Source: Lysobacterales bacterium (lineage in GTDB: Bacteria; Pseudomonadota; Gammaproteobacteria; Xanthomonadales; Rhodanobacteraceae). Taken from it: DNA of 51,639 bases. This document shows, in pieces, positions 22,615-30,382 of this stretch. The notes below the pieces were generated by a model. That model did not search any database, was not told where the DNA came from, and was given only the letters and a program-made list of their open reading frames with translations. How positions within the stretch are numbered: the first letter of the stretch is position 1; every line of letters begins with the position of its first letter. The stretch spans positions 1-51,639 of the forward strand of contig JAFKMZ010000021.1 in NCBI GenBank assembly GCA_017305055.1. The letters are read 5' to 3'. The translations under genes and the position numbers were made by a program.

Positions 22615-24013
22615 TCGGACACCCGAAGAACCGCCGTCATCCGAAAGCCCGCCGTCATTCCCGCGAAAGCGGGAATCCAGCGACCTTCAATATGCCGAAG
22701 CAACAACACTGGATGACCAGCGCGTCGCGCTGTTGAACAGCGCCTCCCGCTTTCGCGGGAATGACCCGCAAGGGCACAAAACGGCTCGCATGCGACTTGG
22801 TGAAATCACCGACTCCTGCCTTGGCAAGATGCTCGACAAAGAGAAGAACCGAGGCATCTATCAGCCGTACCTCGCCAACATCAATGTGCGCTGGGGAGGG
22901 TTTGAGCTATCCAGCCTGAATGAAATGCGCTTCGAGTCGAATGAAGAAGACAGGTATGGCTTGAAGTTTGGTGACTTGGTCGTATGCGAAGGAGGAGAGC
23001 CAGGTCGCTGTGCCATTTGGCGCGAAGAGCGCGAAAGCATGAAGTTCCAGAAAGCTTTGCACCGCCTGCGGGTAAAGGACGGTTATTCGACAGAGTTTTT
23101 GTTCTACCGAATGCTTTTGGCTGCGCGCACGGGTGAGCTGGCAAACCACTTCATCGGTTCAACCATCAAGCACCTTACCGGGATCGGCCTTGCCCAGGTT
23201 GAGTTCGAGTTCCCTGAATTGGCAGAGCAGCAGGAGATCGCCGCAGTCCTCTCCGCCCTCGACGCCAAGATCGATCTCAACCACCGTATCAACGCCGAGC
23301 TGGAGGCGCTGGCGAAGACGATCTATGACTACTGGTTCGTGCAGTTCGACTTCCCCGACGCCCACGGCCGCCCCTACAAGTCCAGCGGCGGCGCGATGGT
23401 CTGGCACGACACCCTCAAGCGCGAGATTCCGGCGGGGTGGGATGGCGACGACATTTCCGCTGTAGCAAACGTGTTGGGTGGCGCAACCCCAAGCAAGCTC
23501 CGTTCTGATTACTGGGGTGGCGATATTCCGTTCTTTACGCCTACCGACGCATGCGGAAACATCTTTCAACTGCAAACGGAAAATTCAATCACCCAGGCCG
23601 GGCTGAAAAATTGCAACAGCGATTTGTTCGGGAAGGGAACGGTGTTCATCACCGCACGCGGCTCCGTCGGGAAGATCGCCGTTGCCGGTCGACCGATGGC
23701 GATGAACCAGTCGTGCTATGCCCTCGCGCCACGAGTTGCCGAACACTATCCGTATGTGTTCCTGCACGCAAAGACGCTGATACATCACCTGAAGGTCAAA
23801 GCCTCAGGCTCCACGTTCAACTCCATCGTGACCAACGACATCGAATGGACGCAGCTCATCAGCCCGAAGTCCGACCTAATTTCCGCGTTCTGCAAAATTG
23901 TTGCGCCGATGTTTGAGCGGATCGAAGTCGCACAGTGTGAAAACCGCGAACTCACCCAGCTCCGCGACTGGCTGCTCCCCCTGCTGATGAACGGCCAAGT
24001 GCGCGTGGCATGA
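22607..24013 (+). CDS. hsdS: Type I restriction specificity subunit HsdS with repeat-derived N-terminal extension
   Basis: This is the DNA target recognition subunit, 468 aa from ATG 22607. That start has GGAGG at 22594-22598, overlaps hsdM by 8 nt and is the best supported. Domains: TRD1 about 62-210; central conserved helices ending QQEIAAVLSALDAKIDLNH and AKTIYDYWFVQFD; TRD2 about 270-420; C-terminal helices ending LRDWLLPLLMNGQV. Residues 1-61 are not HsdS-like and are largely encoded by the palindromic repeat at 22654-22765. A start at ATG 22790 would give a normal 407-aa protein but has no good ribosome site. The DNA of both TRDs looks less GC-rich than the flanks, as expected for swapped specificity modules. 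Confidence 0.92.
   Translation: MRSRTPEEPPSSESPPSFPRKRESSDLQYAEATTLDDQRVALLNSASRFRGNDPQGHKTARMRLGEITDSCLGKMLDKEKNRGIYQPYLANINVRWGGFELSSLNEMRFESNEEDRYGLKFGDLVVCEGGEPGRCAIWREERESMKFQKALHRLRVKDGYSTEFLFYRMLLAARTGELANHFIGSTIKHLTGIGLAQVEFEFPELAEQQEIAAVLSALDAKIDLNHRINAELEALAKTIYDYWFVQFDFPDAHGRPYKSSGGAMVWHDTLKREIPAGWDGDDISAVANVLGGATPSKLRSDYWGGDIPFFTPTDACGNIFQLQTENSITQAGLKNCNSDLFGKGTVFITARGSVGKIAVAGRPMAMNQSCYALAPRVAEHYPYVFLHAKTLIHHLKVKASGSTFNSIVTNDIEWTQLISPKSDLISAFCKIVAPMFERIEVAQCENRELTQLRDWLLPLLMNGQVRVA
22654..22765. repeat. Palindromic element inside hsdS (copy 1)
   Basis: Two 21-bp perfect inverted arms, 22654-22674 and 22745-22765, enclose 70 bp. Each arm is itself near-palindromic, and the left one contains ATTCCC-GCGAAAGC-GGGAAT, the pattern known as dRS3 in Neisseria. 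It encodes the SFPRKRESS and FRGND peptides seen wherever this repeat is translated. It is related to the copies at 32311-32371 and 47511-47601. It keeps the hsdS frame open. Confidence 0.88.
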
Positions 24014-24582
24014 CCGTCCTGCGCTGCACCGCCAAGCTGCGCAAGCGCCTGAAGCAACCGGCCAAACCGCCGGAGCCCGAGGCGCAGGCCAACCCGCTGG
24101 GCGAGTGGTATGCGGACATCGACTTCTGGCGCCGGCAGCCGTTCGTGGTGATGCTCAATGCCGCCACCGGTGCGGTGCCGGTGTTGCCGGGCAACGCGGC
24201 GGGTCTGCGCCGGTTGCACGAACACGCGTTGCTGCAGTTCGCCGCCATCTGCGAGCACGTCGGCCTGCGCGGTGCGGGCGTCGATGCCGAGCTGCACGGC
24301 TTCGATGCCGGTTTCAGCTACGCCACCACCCGCGACCGCAGCCTGCTGGCCTCGCTCAACCAGCGCAAGTTCGGCTTCTGGCTGGCGCTGGAACACAGTG
24401 ACCGCCCCATGCCGGAAACCGCGGCCCAGGACTGGAACAGCCTGTTCAAGCACCCCGCGCTGGGTCGCAACGAACGCTACAACATGGAATACCACAGGCC
24501 GCTCGACCTGCTGCGGCAGCGCTTGATGCCCGCGGCGGATGTCCTTCCCTTCAACCGCGCAGCCGCGCCCGCTTCCCGCTGA
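24010..24582 (+). CDS. DUF6933 domain protein downstream of hsdS
   Basis: This 190-aa protein starts MTVLRCTAKLRKRL and continues NPLGEWYADIDFWRRQPFVVMLNAATG and VPVLPGNA. This N-terminal pattern is that of the DUF6933 family, which has no known activity. No signal peptide or membrane segment is present, so it is cytoplasmic. Its ATG overlaps the hsdS stop as ATGA, so it is coupled to the restriction locus. It may be an accessory to the system or a passenger in the same island. It converges on sseA with 15 bp between them and no clear terminator. Confidence 0.75.
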   Translation: MTVLRCTAKLRKRLKQPAKPPEPEAQANPLGEWYADIDFWRRQPFVVMLNAATGAVPVLPGNAAGLRRLHEHALLQFAAICEHVGLRGAGVDAELHGFDAGFSYATTRDRSLLASLNQRKFGFWLALEHSDRPMPETAAQDWNSLFKHPALGRNERYNMEYHRPLDLLRQRLMPAADVLPFNRAAAPASR

Positions 24583-24597
24583 AGCGAGCCGGCGCGC

Positions 24598-25449
24598 TCA
24601 AGCGTCGCCGGTGGCGACCGGGCGGGCCGGGTCGCTGATCCAGCCGCTCCAGGACGGCGCGTACAGGCGCGAGCCGGTCAATCCGGCGTATTCCATGGCC
24701 AGCAGGTTGTGGCAGGCGGTGACGCCCGAGCCGCACATGTGCACGACCTCGCCCGGCGCCACGCCGCCGAGGGCCGCGGTGAATTCCTCGCGCAGTTGCC
24801 GCGCGCTCTTGAAGCGGCCGTTGCCGGCCAGGTTCTGGTCATACGGACGATTGCGCGCCCCGGGCACGTGGCCGCCGACCCGGTCCAGCGGCTCGACGTC
24901 GCCGCGAAAGCGCGGCGTGGCCCGCGCGTCCAGCAGCAACTCCTGCCGGTCGCGCAGGTGGGTGTGGTCGATGACCACCTGGCTGGCGTCGTAATGCAAG
25001 GACACCGTGGTGGGCGCACGCGGCTTCGCCTCGCCGCTCTCGACCGGGTAGCCCGCTTCCAGCCAGGCCGCATAGCCACCGTCCAGCACGGCGGCAGGAA
25101 CGCCGGCCAGGCGCAGCAGCCACCACAGGCGCGCCGCAGCCATCGCCGAGCTGCCGCCGTCGTAGGCCACGACCTGCAGGCCGCTATGCCAGCCCCAGGC
25201 CGACAGCAGGCGGCTGAACGCAGCCTCCAGCGGCAGCGGATGCCGTCCCAGTCCTTCGTTCTGGCGCGACAGGTCGGACAGGTCATGGTCCAGGCTGGCG
25301 AACACCGCCCCCGGGATATGCCCGTGCAGGAAATCGGCATGCCCCTTGGCCGGGTCGCCCAGGTCGAAACGACAATCGACGATCAGCACCTGGTCCGCGG
25401 GCAAGGCATGCAGGGCCGCGGCGTCCATCAAGGTCGTGTGCAGGGTCAT
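24598..25449 (-). CDS. sseA: 3-mercaptopyruvate/thiosulfate sulfurtransferase
   Basis: This is a tandem rhodanese protein of 283 aa. The N-terminal inactive domain (about 1-140) has VLDGGYAAWLEAGYP. The C-terminal catalytic domain carries Cys239 in CGSGVTA, the loop typical of mercaptopyruvate sulfurtransferases. It transfers sulfane sulfur to cyanide or thiol acceptors. Start ATG 25449 overlaps the upstream NUDIX stop as ATGA. It is last in the minus-strand operon FKBP isomerase, DUF1289, NUDIX, sseA. Confidence 0.93.
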   Translation of the reverse strand: MTLHTTLMDAAALHALPADQVLIVDCRFDLGDPAKGHADFLHGHIPGAVFASLDHDLSDLSRQNEGLGRHPLPLEAAFSRLLSAWGWHSGLQVVAYDGGSSAMAAARLWWLLRLAGVPAAVLDGGYAAWLEAGYPVESGEAKPRAPTTVSLHYDASQVVIDHTHLRDRQELLLDARATPRFRGDVEPLDRVGGHVPGARNRPYDQNLAGNGRFKSARQLREEFTAALGGVAPGEVVHMCGSGVTACHNLLAMEYAGLTGSRLYAPSWSGWISDPARPVATGDA

Positions 25450-26039
25450 GGCTTCTTCATCCTGTGCAGCAGGTTGTCGACGATGGCAGCGGTGGCACCC
25501 CAGATGCGGTGTCCGCCGTGCACGAACTCCACCATGGGATGCGGGCGTCCGCGGAACTCCATGGTATAGGAGCGGCGATTGCGTGGATCGAGGAAATACG
25601 CCAGCGGCACCTCGAACACCTCGGCCACCTCGTCCGGTGAGGGCACCAGTTGCGCCTGCGGCGCGATATGCGCCACCACCGGCGTGACGCAGAAGCCGCT
25701 GGTGGTTTCCAGGCAATCGAGATAGCCCAGCGGCTTCACCAGCGCCGGGGCCAGGCCAATCTCCTCCTCGCTCTCGCGCAGTGCGGTGAGCAGCGCACTG
25801 CCACCGTCGACGGGCTCGCTGCCGCCGCCGGGAAAGGCGACCTGCCCTGCGTGCAGCAGCAGGTGGTCGCGCCGCACGGTGAACACCAGACGCGCCTGCG
25901 CCTCGTCGCGGATGCCCAGCAGCACGGCCGCCGGGCGCCGGCTGGTGTCCTCGAGCAGGCCCGCCAGCGCGTGGTGGTTCCAACCCGGGGGCGAGGGCGG
26001 ATCCGACAAGGGCCGCAAGGCATCGACCAAGGCATCCAT
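25446..26039 (-). CDS. NUDIX hydrolase, probable CoA pyrophosphatase
   Basis: This 197-aa protein has a NUDIX box at about 71-96 (FPGGG... then RESEEEIGL) with the metal-binding Glu cluster 89, 92 and 93. The preceding [10 protein letters not shown] and the following [21 protein letters not shown] fit the NudL/YeaB group that hydrolyses coenzyme A and related nucleotides. Start ATG 26039 shares one base with the DUF1289 stop, and its own stop overlaps sseA. The substrate is inferred from the subfamily pattern. Confidence 0.87.
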   Translation of the reverse strand: MDALVDALRPLSDPPSPPGWNHHALAGLLEDTSRRPAAVLLGIRDEAQARLVFTVRRDHLLLHAGQVAFPGGGSEPVDGGSALLTALRESEEEIGLAPALVKPLGYLDCLETTSGFCVTPVVAHIAPQAQLVPSPDEVAEVFEVPLAYFLDPRNRRSYTMEFRGRPHPMVEFVHGGHRIWGATAAIVDNLLHRMKKP

Positions 26040-26242
26040 CAGCGGGGCTTGCGCGCAGGCAGCACATCACGCATGACACGGATGCGCTCGGTGTCGGGAA
26101 GGCTCCGCCAGGCGGCAATTTCCGCCATGCTGCGCCGGCAGCCCACGCACAGGCCACGGTCATCCAGCCGGCATACGCCGACGCACGGGGTCAACGCTGC
26201 GGTCACCTCCACTGCGCCGTCGGTTGTTGCCAGCGGCTTCAT
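26039..26242 (-). CDS. DUF1289 small cysteine-rich protein
   Basis: This is a 67-aa protein. [20 protein letters not shown] gives four cysteines (20, 24, 32, 35) followed by [19 protein letters not shown], the standard DUF1289 pattern. The cysteines suggest a small metal or iron-sulfur site. It is coupled to the NUDIX gene by a one-base stop/start overlap. Function unknown. Confidence 0.9.
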   Translation of the reverse strand: MKPLATTDGAVEVTAALTPCVGVCRLDDRGLCVGCRRSMAEIAAWRSLPDTERIRVMRDVLPARKPR

Positions 26243-26344
26243 GACCCGCGCACCGCCGGCATCAGGCGTGCGACGATGTCAGTGGACAGGTTGCAGGAAA
26301 CCACCGCACGCACGCTGTCGCGCCCGCCCGGGCGGCAGCCAGTC

Positions 26345-27094
26345 TTATTTGCTGTCGGGGTTGATGGCCAGCAACTCAATTTCAAACACGAGAGCTTCAT
26401 TGGGTCCAATCCGTGGCAGCGCGCCCTCCTCACCATAGGCAAGTTGCGGAGGAATCACCACCTTCCAGCGATCGCCGACGCGCATGCGCGGAATCACGTC
26501 CTGCCAGCCGGGGATGACCTTGTCCACCGTGAAGCTGACCGGCGCGCCATGCGCCCAGGTACTGTCGAACTCGGTACCGTCGATCAGCATACCGCGATAG
26601 TTCACCGTGACCCGGCTGTTGACCGCCGGCTTGACCGTGCCCGTGCCCTTCTTCAGCACCGAGTACTCGATCCCGGATGGCAGGTGCACGACGCCGGGGC
26701 GCTTGGCGTTGGCTTCAAGGTACGCGCGGCTCTTCTGCGCGTTCTGCGCCGCAATCTCGCGGAACTCGGTCAGCGCCTCGGTATGCATGTGCTGCTGCAG
26801 CAGGTGCAGCTGCCAGTGCATGTCGCGCATGGACACGCTGGGCCGGCGCTGCGCGTAGGCATCGTCGATGGCCTTGCGCAGTATCACCATGTCCACCTTG
26901 GGCCTGCCGGCGGCAAACCGGCTGCCGATCTGATAGCCAAGCGCGTAGGACAGCTGGGCCGTATCGATCCCGGCCGAGCTCGCCGGCGCCGGCGCGTCGC
27001 CGGGTGCGGGCGTCACGCCCTGTGCCGGCGCAGCCGCGCCGACCAGCGCCTGCAACGCCAGCAACGTCAGCAGCAAGCCAACTGCTTTGGACAT
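26345..27094 (-). CDS. FKBP-type peptidyl-prolyl isomerase, exported
   Basis: This is a Mip/FkpA-like protein of 249 aa. The signal peptide is at 1-20 or so ([22 protein letters not shown]), then an N-terminal helical dimerisation domain with [12 protein letters not shown] and a long helix around 85-125. The C-terminal FKBP domain contains [49 protein letters not shown] and FEIELLAI. It should help fold periplasmic proteins. Start ATG 27094 has a strong GGAGGG six bases upstream; an in-frame start at 27202 lacks signal features. It is first in an operon with DUF1289, NUDIX and sseA, and a 102-bp gap follows it. Confidence 0.94.
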   Translation of the reverse strand: MSKAVGLLLTLLALQALVGAAAPAQGVTPAPGDAPAPASSAGIDTAQLSYALGYQIGSRFAAGRPKVDMVILRKAIDDAYAQRRPSVSMRDMHWQLHLLQQHMHTEALTEFREIAAQNAQKSRAYLEANAKRPGVVHLPSGIEYSVLKKGTGTVKPAVNSRVTVNYRGMLIDGTEFDSTWAHGAPVSFTVDKVIPGWQDVIPRMRVGDRWKVVIPPQLAYGEEGALPRIGPNEALVFEIELLAINPDSK

Positions 27095-27247
27095 GCATCC
27101 CTCCATTCGACCGACCGGCGTCGCGACCTGCCCGCAGCCCGTGCGGGCCATGTCATGACGACAGGCCAGTATCGCTCCATCTGGGAACCCAGGTGGGCAC
27201 AAAGGTTCCCGCTGCTAACATGGCGATCTGGCATTCGGGAGCATCCC

Positions 27248-28030
27248 ATGGCGTACCGCAACCTGGAAATCAGCCACCACGACGGGGTCCGCAGCATCAC
27301 GGTCAACCGCCCCGACAAGCTCAACGCATTAAACCGCGACACCTTGAACGAGCTTGGCATCGCCTTCGCCCAGGCCGCGGCCGACGACGACGTGCGCGTG
27401 GTGGTGCTTGGCGGCGCCGGCGACAAGGCCTTCGTGGCTGGCGCCGACATCGCCGAGATGCATGATTACACGCCACGGCAGGCCCAGGACTTTTCCCGCC
27501 GTGGGCAACAGCTGATGACGGCGATCGAACGCCTGCGCAAGCCGGTGATCGCGCGCATCCAGGGCTTTGCCCTCGGCGGCGGCATGGAGCTGGCGATGGC
27601 CTGCCACCTGCGCATCGCCAGCGACAAGGCGCGCTTCGGCCAGCCCGAGATCAAGCTTGGCCTGATTCCGGGCTTCGGTGGCACCCAGCGTCTGCTGCGT
27701 CTCGCCGGCCGCGGCGCTGCCCTCGAACTGTGCCTGACCGGCACGCCCATCGATGCGCAGCGCGCCTACGCCCTCGGCATCGTCACCCAGGTCGTCGCCG
27801 CCGAGCAGCTCGATGCGGCCGTGGCCAAGCTTGCCCAGCATCTCGCCGACAGCGCGCCACTGGCCGTGGCCGGCATCCTCGAGGCCATCCTCGAGGGCGG
27901 CGAGACCGCGCTCGACCAGGGCCTTGCCTTCGAGACCCAGGCATTTGCCCTCGCCTTCGCCAGCGAAGACATGCGCGAAGGCACCTCCGCCTTCCTGGAA
28001 AAGCGCCAGCCGCATTTCAGCGGCCGCTAG
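27248..28030 (+). CDS. Enoyl-CoA hydratase
   Basis: This crotonase of 260 aa adds water to 2-enoyl-CoA in beta-oxidation or amino-acid breakdown. Both hydratase glutamates are present, Glu114 in [12 protein letters not shown] and Glu134 in [20 protein letters not shown], as is the oxyanion loop [11 protein letters not shown]. Start ATG 27248 follows GGGAG. The pair of glutamates separates it from the isomerase-like paralogue at 16374. A 3-methylglutaconyl-CoA hydratase role, which would complete the leucine steps, is possible but not shown. Confidence 0.91.
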   Translation: MAYRNLEISHHDGVRSITVNRPDKLNALNRDTLNELGIAFAQAAADDDVRVVVLGGAGDKAFVAGADIAEMHDYTPRQAQDFSRRGQQLMTAIERLRKPVIARIQGFALGGGMELAMACHLRIASDKARFGQPEIKLGLIPGFGGTQRLLRLAGRGAALELCLTGTPIDAQRAYALGIVTQVVAAEQLDAAVAKLAQHLADSAPLAVAGILEAILEGGETALDQGLAFETQAFALAFASEDMREGTSAFLEKRQPHFSGR

Positions 28031-28326
28031 GGCCCGCGCTGGCGCAACCAACGCGGATATGCGGCGGCAGACGTACCGTGCGTCAGCCGCCCACACGTTG
28101 CCAAACCGTGGTTGACCGCCCCTCGTGGCCGATGGCCTCTCGCCCGCCATCCGGCGCCTGAACGCGGCCGCGCAACGCCGTCAACTGCGCCACGTGCCAC
28201 TCGTTGAGCCGGTTGAGGCAACGCGAAAGCTGGCTGGGGCAAAGTGCGAACGATCGCCCGATCAGCCGGGGTACAGCGATGCTGGCCGATACGTGTTGCC
28301 GTCCGCGAACCGACCAAGGAAAACTC
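28031..28326. other. Intergenic region upstream of the YXWGXW gene
   Basis: This 296-bp stretch has no convincing gene. Open frames here lack family features or ribosome sites. AAGGAAAA at 28316-28323 is the ribosome site of the next gene. No clear terminator for the hydratase gene and no consensus promoter were seen. Confidence 0.5.
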
Positions 28327-29412
28327 ATGAACGCCAGAAAACCCATCACCGCGCTTGCGTTGTGTACGGCACTGGCCATGCCCATGGCCCTGCTGCCGCT
28401 GCCGGCCGCGCAAGCCCAGGTCAGCATCGGCGTCGGCATCAACGTGGGCTTCGCGCCGCCGCCGTTGCCGGTCTACATACAGCCCGCCCTGCCCGCGCCC
28501 GGCTACATCTGGACACCGGGGTACTGGGCCTATGACGGCGACGGCTACTACTGGGTGCCCGGAGCGTGGGTACTGCCGCCCGCAGTCGGCATGTTGTGGA
28601 CTCCCGGCTATTGGGCTTACTACGACAACTTCTATCGCTGGCACGCCGGCTACTGGGGTCCACGCGTGGGCTTCTACGGCGGGGTGAATTACGGCTATGG
28701 CTACGGCGGTATCGGCTTCGTCGGCGGCCGCTGGAACGATGGTCGGTTTGCCTACAACCGCGCGGTGGTGAACTTCGGCGGCACCCACGTCACCAATGTC
28801 TACAACAACACCGTGATCGTGCGCCAGAACACCATCGTCAACCGCACGCGTACCAGCTACAACGGCGGCGCCTATGGCATCCGCCGCCAACCTACGGCCC
28901 AGGAAGTACGCATGGCCAATGAACGCCGCCTGCCGCCAACCAGGAACCAGGATGCGATGCGCCGCGCCGCCAGCACGGATCGCGGCCAATGGGCCACCGT
29001 CAACCGCGGCCGGCCGGCGGTTGCCGCGGCGACCGACCGTGCGACCTACGACCGGCACGTGCAGACACGCGAATACCCACGTCCTGCCGACCGCGCCGAG
29101 CGTGGACCGGGACAAGGCTATCGGCCACCCACTGGCCAGCGTCCAACCAGCGCCGCCGAAGCCAGGCCGGCGTGGAGTTACCGGACACCCGCGGGCGAGC
29201 GCCCGGCCAATGCAGAGCGGCCGATGCGGACCGAAAGCGTGCGCCGCGACGCGTGGAACGGCGCGCCGCAACGCCAGCAGCCACGCGCGTACGGCAACCC
29301 CGGCAGTCGATCCAACGCCAACCCGCGTTCGGCTGATCCGCGATCGGCGGGTCCACGGTCAAACGACCGTGGACACCGGCGGGGCGGGAACGACGGCCAG
29401 CCGCGCGGCTAG
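28327..29412 (+). CDS. YXWGXW-repeat exported protein
   Basis: This 361-aa protein has a signal peptide ending LPAAQAQ at 30 or so. Residues about 50-135 hold repeats of the type PGYIWTPGYWAY, WVPGAWV, WTPGYWAYYDNFYRWHAGYWGPR, which is the YXWGXW motif family. A Gly/Tyr segment follows, then an Asn-rich stretch (NVYNNTVIVRQNTIVNRTRT). The last 150 residues are basic, disordered and low-complexity (RPADRAERGPGQ and similar). Start ATG 28327 has AAGGAAAA upstream. It is likely periplasmic or surface-attached. Function unknown. Confidence 0.85.
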   Translation: MNARKPITALALCTALAMPMALLPLPAAQAQVSIGVGINVGFAPPPLPVYIQPALPAPGYIWTPGYWAYDGDGYYWVPGAWVLPPAVGMLWTPGYWAYYDNFYRWHAGYWGPRVGFYGGVNYGYGYGGIGFVGGRWNDGRFAYNRAVVNFGGTHVTNVYNNTVIVRQNTIVNRTRTSYNGGAYGIRRQPTAQEVRMANERRLPPTRNQDAMRRAASTDRGQWATVNRGRPAVAAATDRATYDRHVQTREYPRPADRAERGPGQGYRPPTGQRPTSAAEARPAWSYRTPAGERPANAERPMRTESVRRDAWNGAPQRQQPRAYGNPGSRSNANPRSADPRSAGPRSNDRGHRRGGNDGQPRG

Positions 29413-29435
29413 CCGTGGATGTGGCGGCACGTCGC

Positions 29436-30362
29436 TCAGTGCGGGCCGCCGCGGTATTTCTTCTCGCCGGCGGTCACCCGCAGGTCGAGCCGGTTCTCGG
29501 GTGGCGCCAGGGGACAGGTGGCAAACGCGGTGAACGCGCACGGCGGGTTGTACGCGCGGTTGAAGTCGATCACCGCCTTGCCGCCCTGCGGCGGATCGAT
29601 GTACACGAAGCGCGCCGCGCCGTAGGTTTCCTTGCCACTGGTGCGGTCGGCAAACACCACAAAGTACTGCTTGTCGCCAGGCACCTCGATCACCGGCAGG
29701 ATCTCGAAGCTCCTGCCGTCACGGCTGAAGCGCAGCTTGCCTGGCACTGGATACTTGTCCACGGTGCCGATCACGGTGCCCATTTCCAGGGTCTCGCCCG
29801 GTGTGGCGGGAATCCAGTCGGCCTCGATCCGCCAGCCTGGGTCGATCGGAAAATAATCGATGCCGAGGAAGCCGGTGCGGCTCGGCGCGTTCGTGTCCCG
29901 GACGCGCAATGCTTCGCGCTCGCCGCGATGGATGGCGATGAAGCTGGTACTGCCGAAGCTGACCAGGGTCGGCTTGCCCGTGCCGGCGTGCGCATCGTCG
30001 ACCAGGGCAGCGTCGAGCTGCGCCTTGCCGTCGACCAGTGCACCCGTCCCCGCCTCGAGCTTGAGCCGTAGCGTTCCGTCATGCTCGTCCAGGGTGACCG
30101 CACCGAGCTGCGCCGGCGCGCCCGGCAGCACGATGTCGCTGTCCGGTGCGCCGCCTATGGTGTTCACGCCGGGATGCAGCCAGGCCAGGCCGACCAGGCT
30201 CAGCCAGCCGTCGGGCGCGGTGAGTTCGGCAACGCGCGTGTGGCGCCATTGCTCGATCGATTGCGTATAGGCATCGGTTTGCACATCAGCAGCAGACACG
30301 GTCGTCACCCCCCAAAAAGTCATCGCCAGGATCCACCCGGCACGCATTGTCCACTTCGCCAT
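29436..30362 (-). CDS. Exported DUF1684 protein
   Basis: This 308-aa protein has a signal peptide at 1-25 (WGVTTVSAAD). The DUF1684 core is recognisable: GWLSLVGLAWLHPGVNTIGGAPDSDIVLP, then FGIDYFP-like FLGIDYFPIDPGWRIEA, and the C-terminal ETYGAARFVYIDPP with KAVIDFNRAYNPPCAF. The family is widespread and uncharacterised, and the N-terminal part recalls an FHA-like beta fold. Start ATG 30362 has GAGGTG upstream. It lies 20 bp behind mutL and probably shares its transcript. Confidence 0.86.
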   Translation of the reverse strand: MAKWTMRAGWILAMTFWGVTTVSAADVQTDAYTQSIEQWRHTRVAELTAPDGWLSLVGLAWLHPGVNTIGGAPDSDIVLPGAPAQLGAVTLDEHDGTLRLKLEAGTGALVDGKAQLDAALVDDAHAGTGKPTLVSFGSTSFIAIHRGEREALRVRDTNAPSRTGFLGIDYFPIDPGWRIEADWIPATPGETLEMGTVIGTVDKYPVPGKLRFSRDGRSFEILPVIEVPGDKQYFVVFADRTSGKETYGAARFVYIDPPQGGKAVIDFNRAYNPPCAFTAFATCPLAPPENRLDLRVTAGEKKYRGGPH

Positions 30363-30382
30363 GGCTTCACCTCGATACGCGT

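Noticed and set aside
26239-26442. 67-aa frame whose stop overlaps the DUF1289 start
   Set aside because: Mostly overlaps the FKBP isomerase gene, with no ribosome site or recognisable sequence. The overlap with DUF1289 is probably chance.
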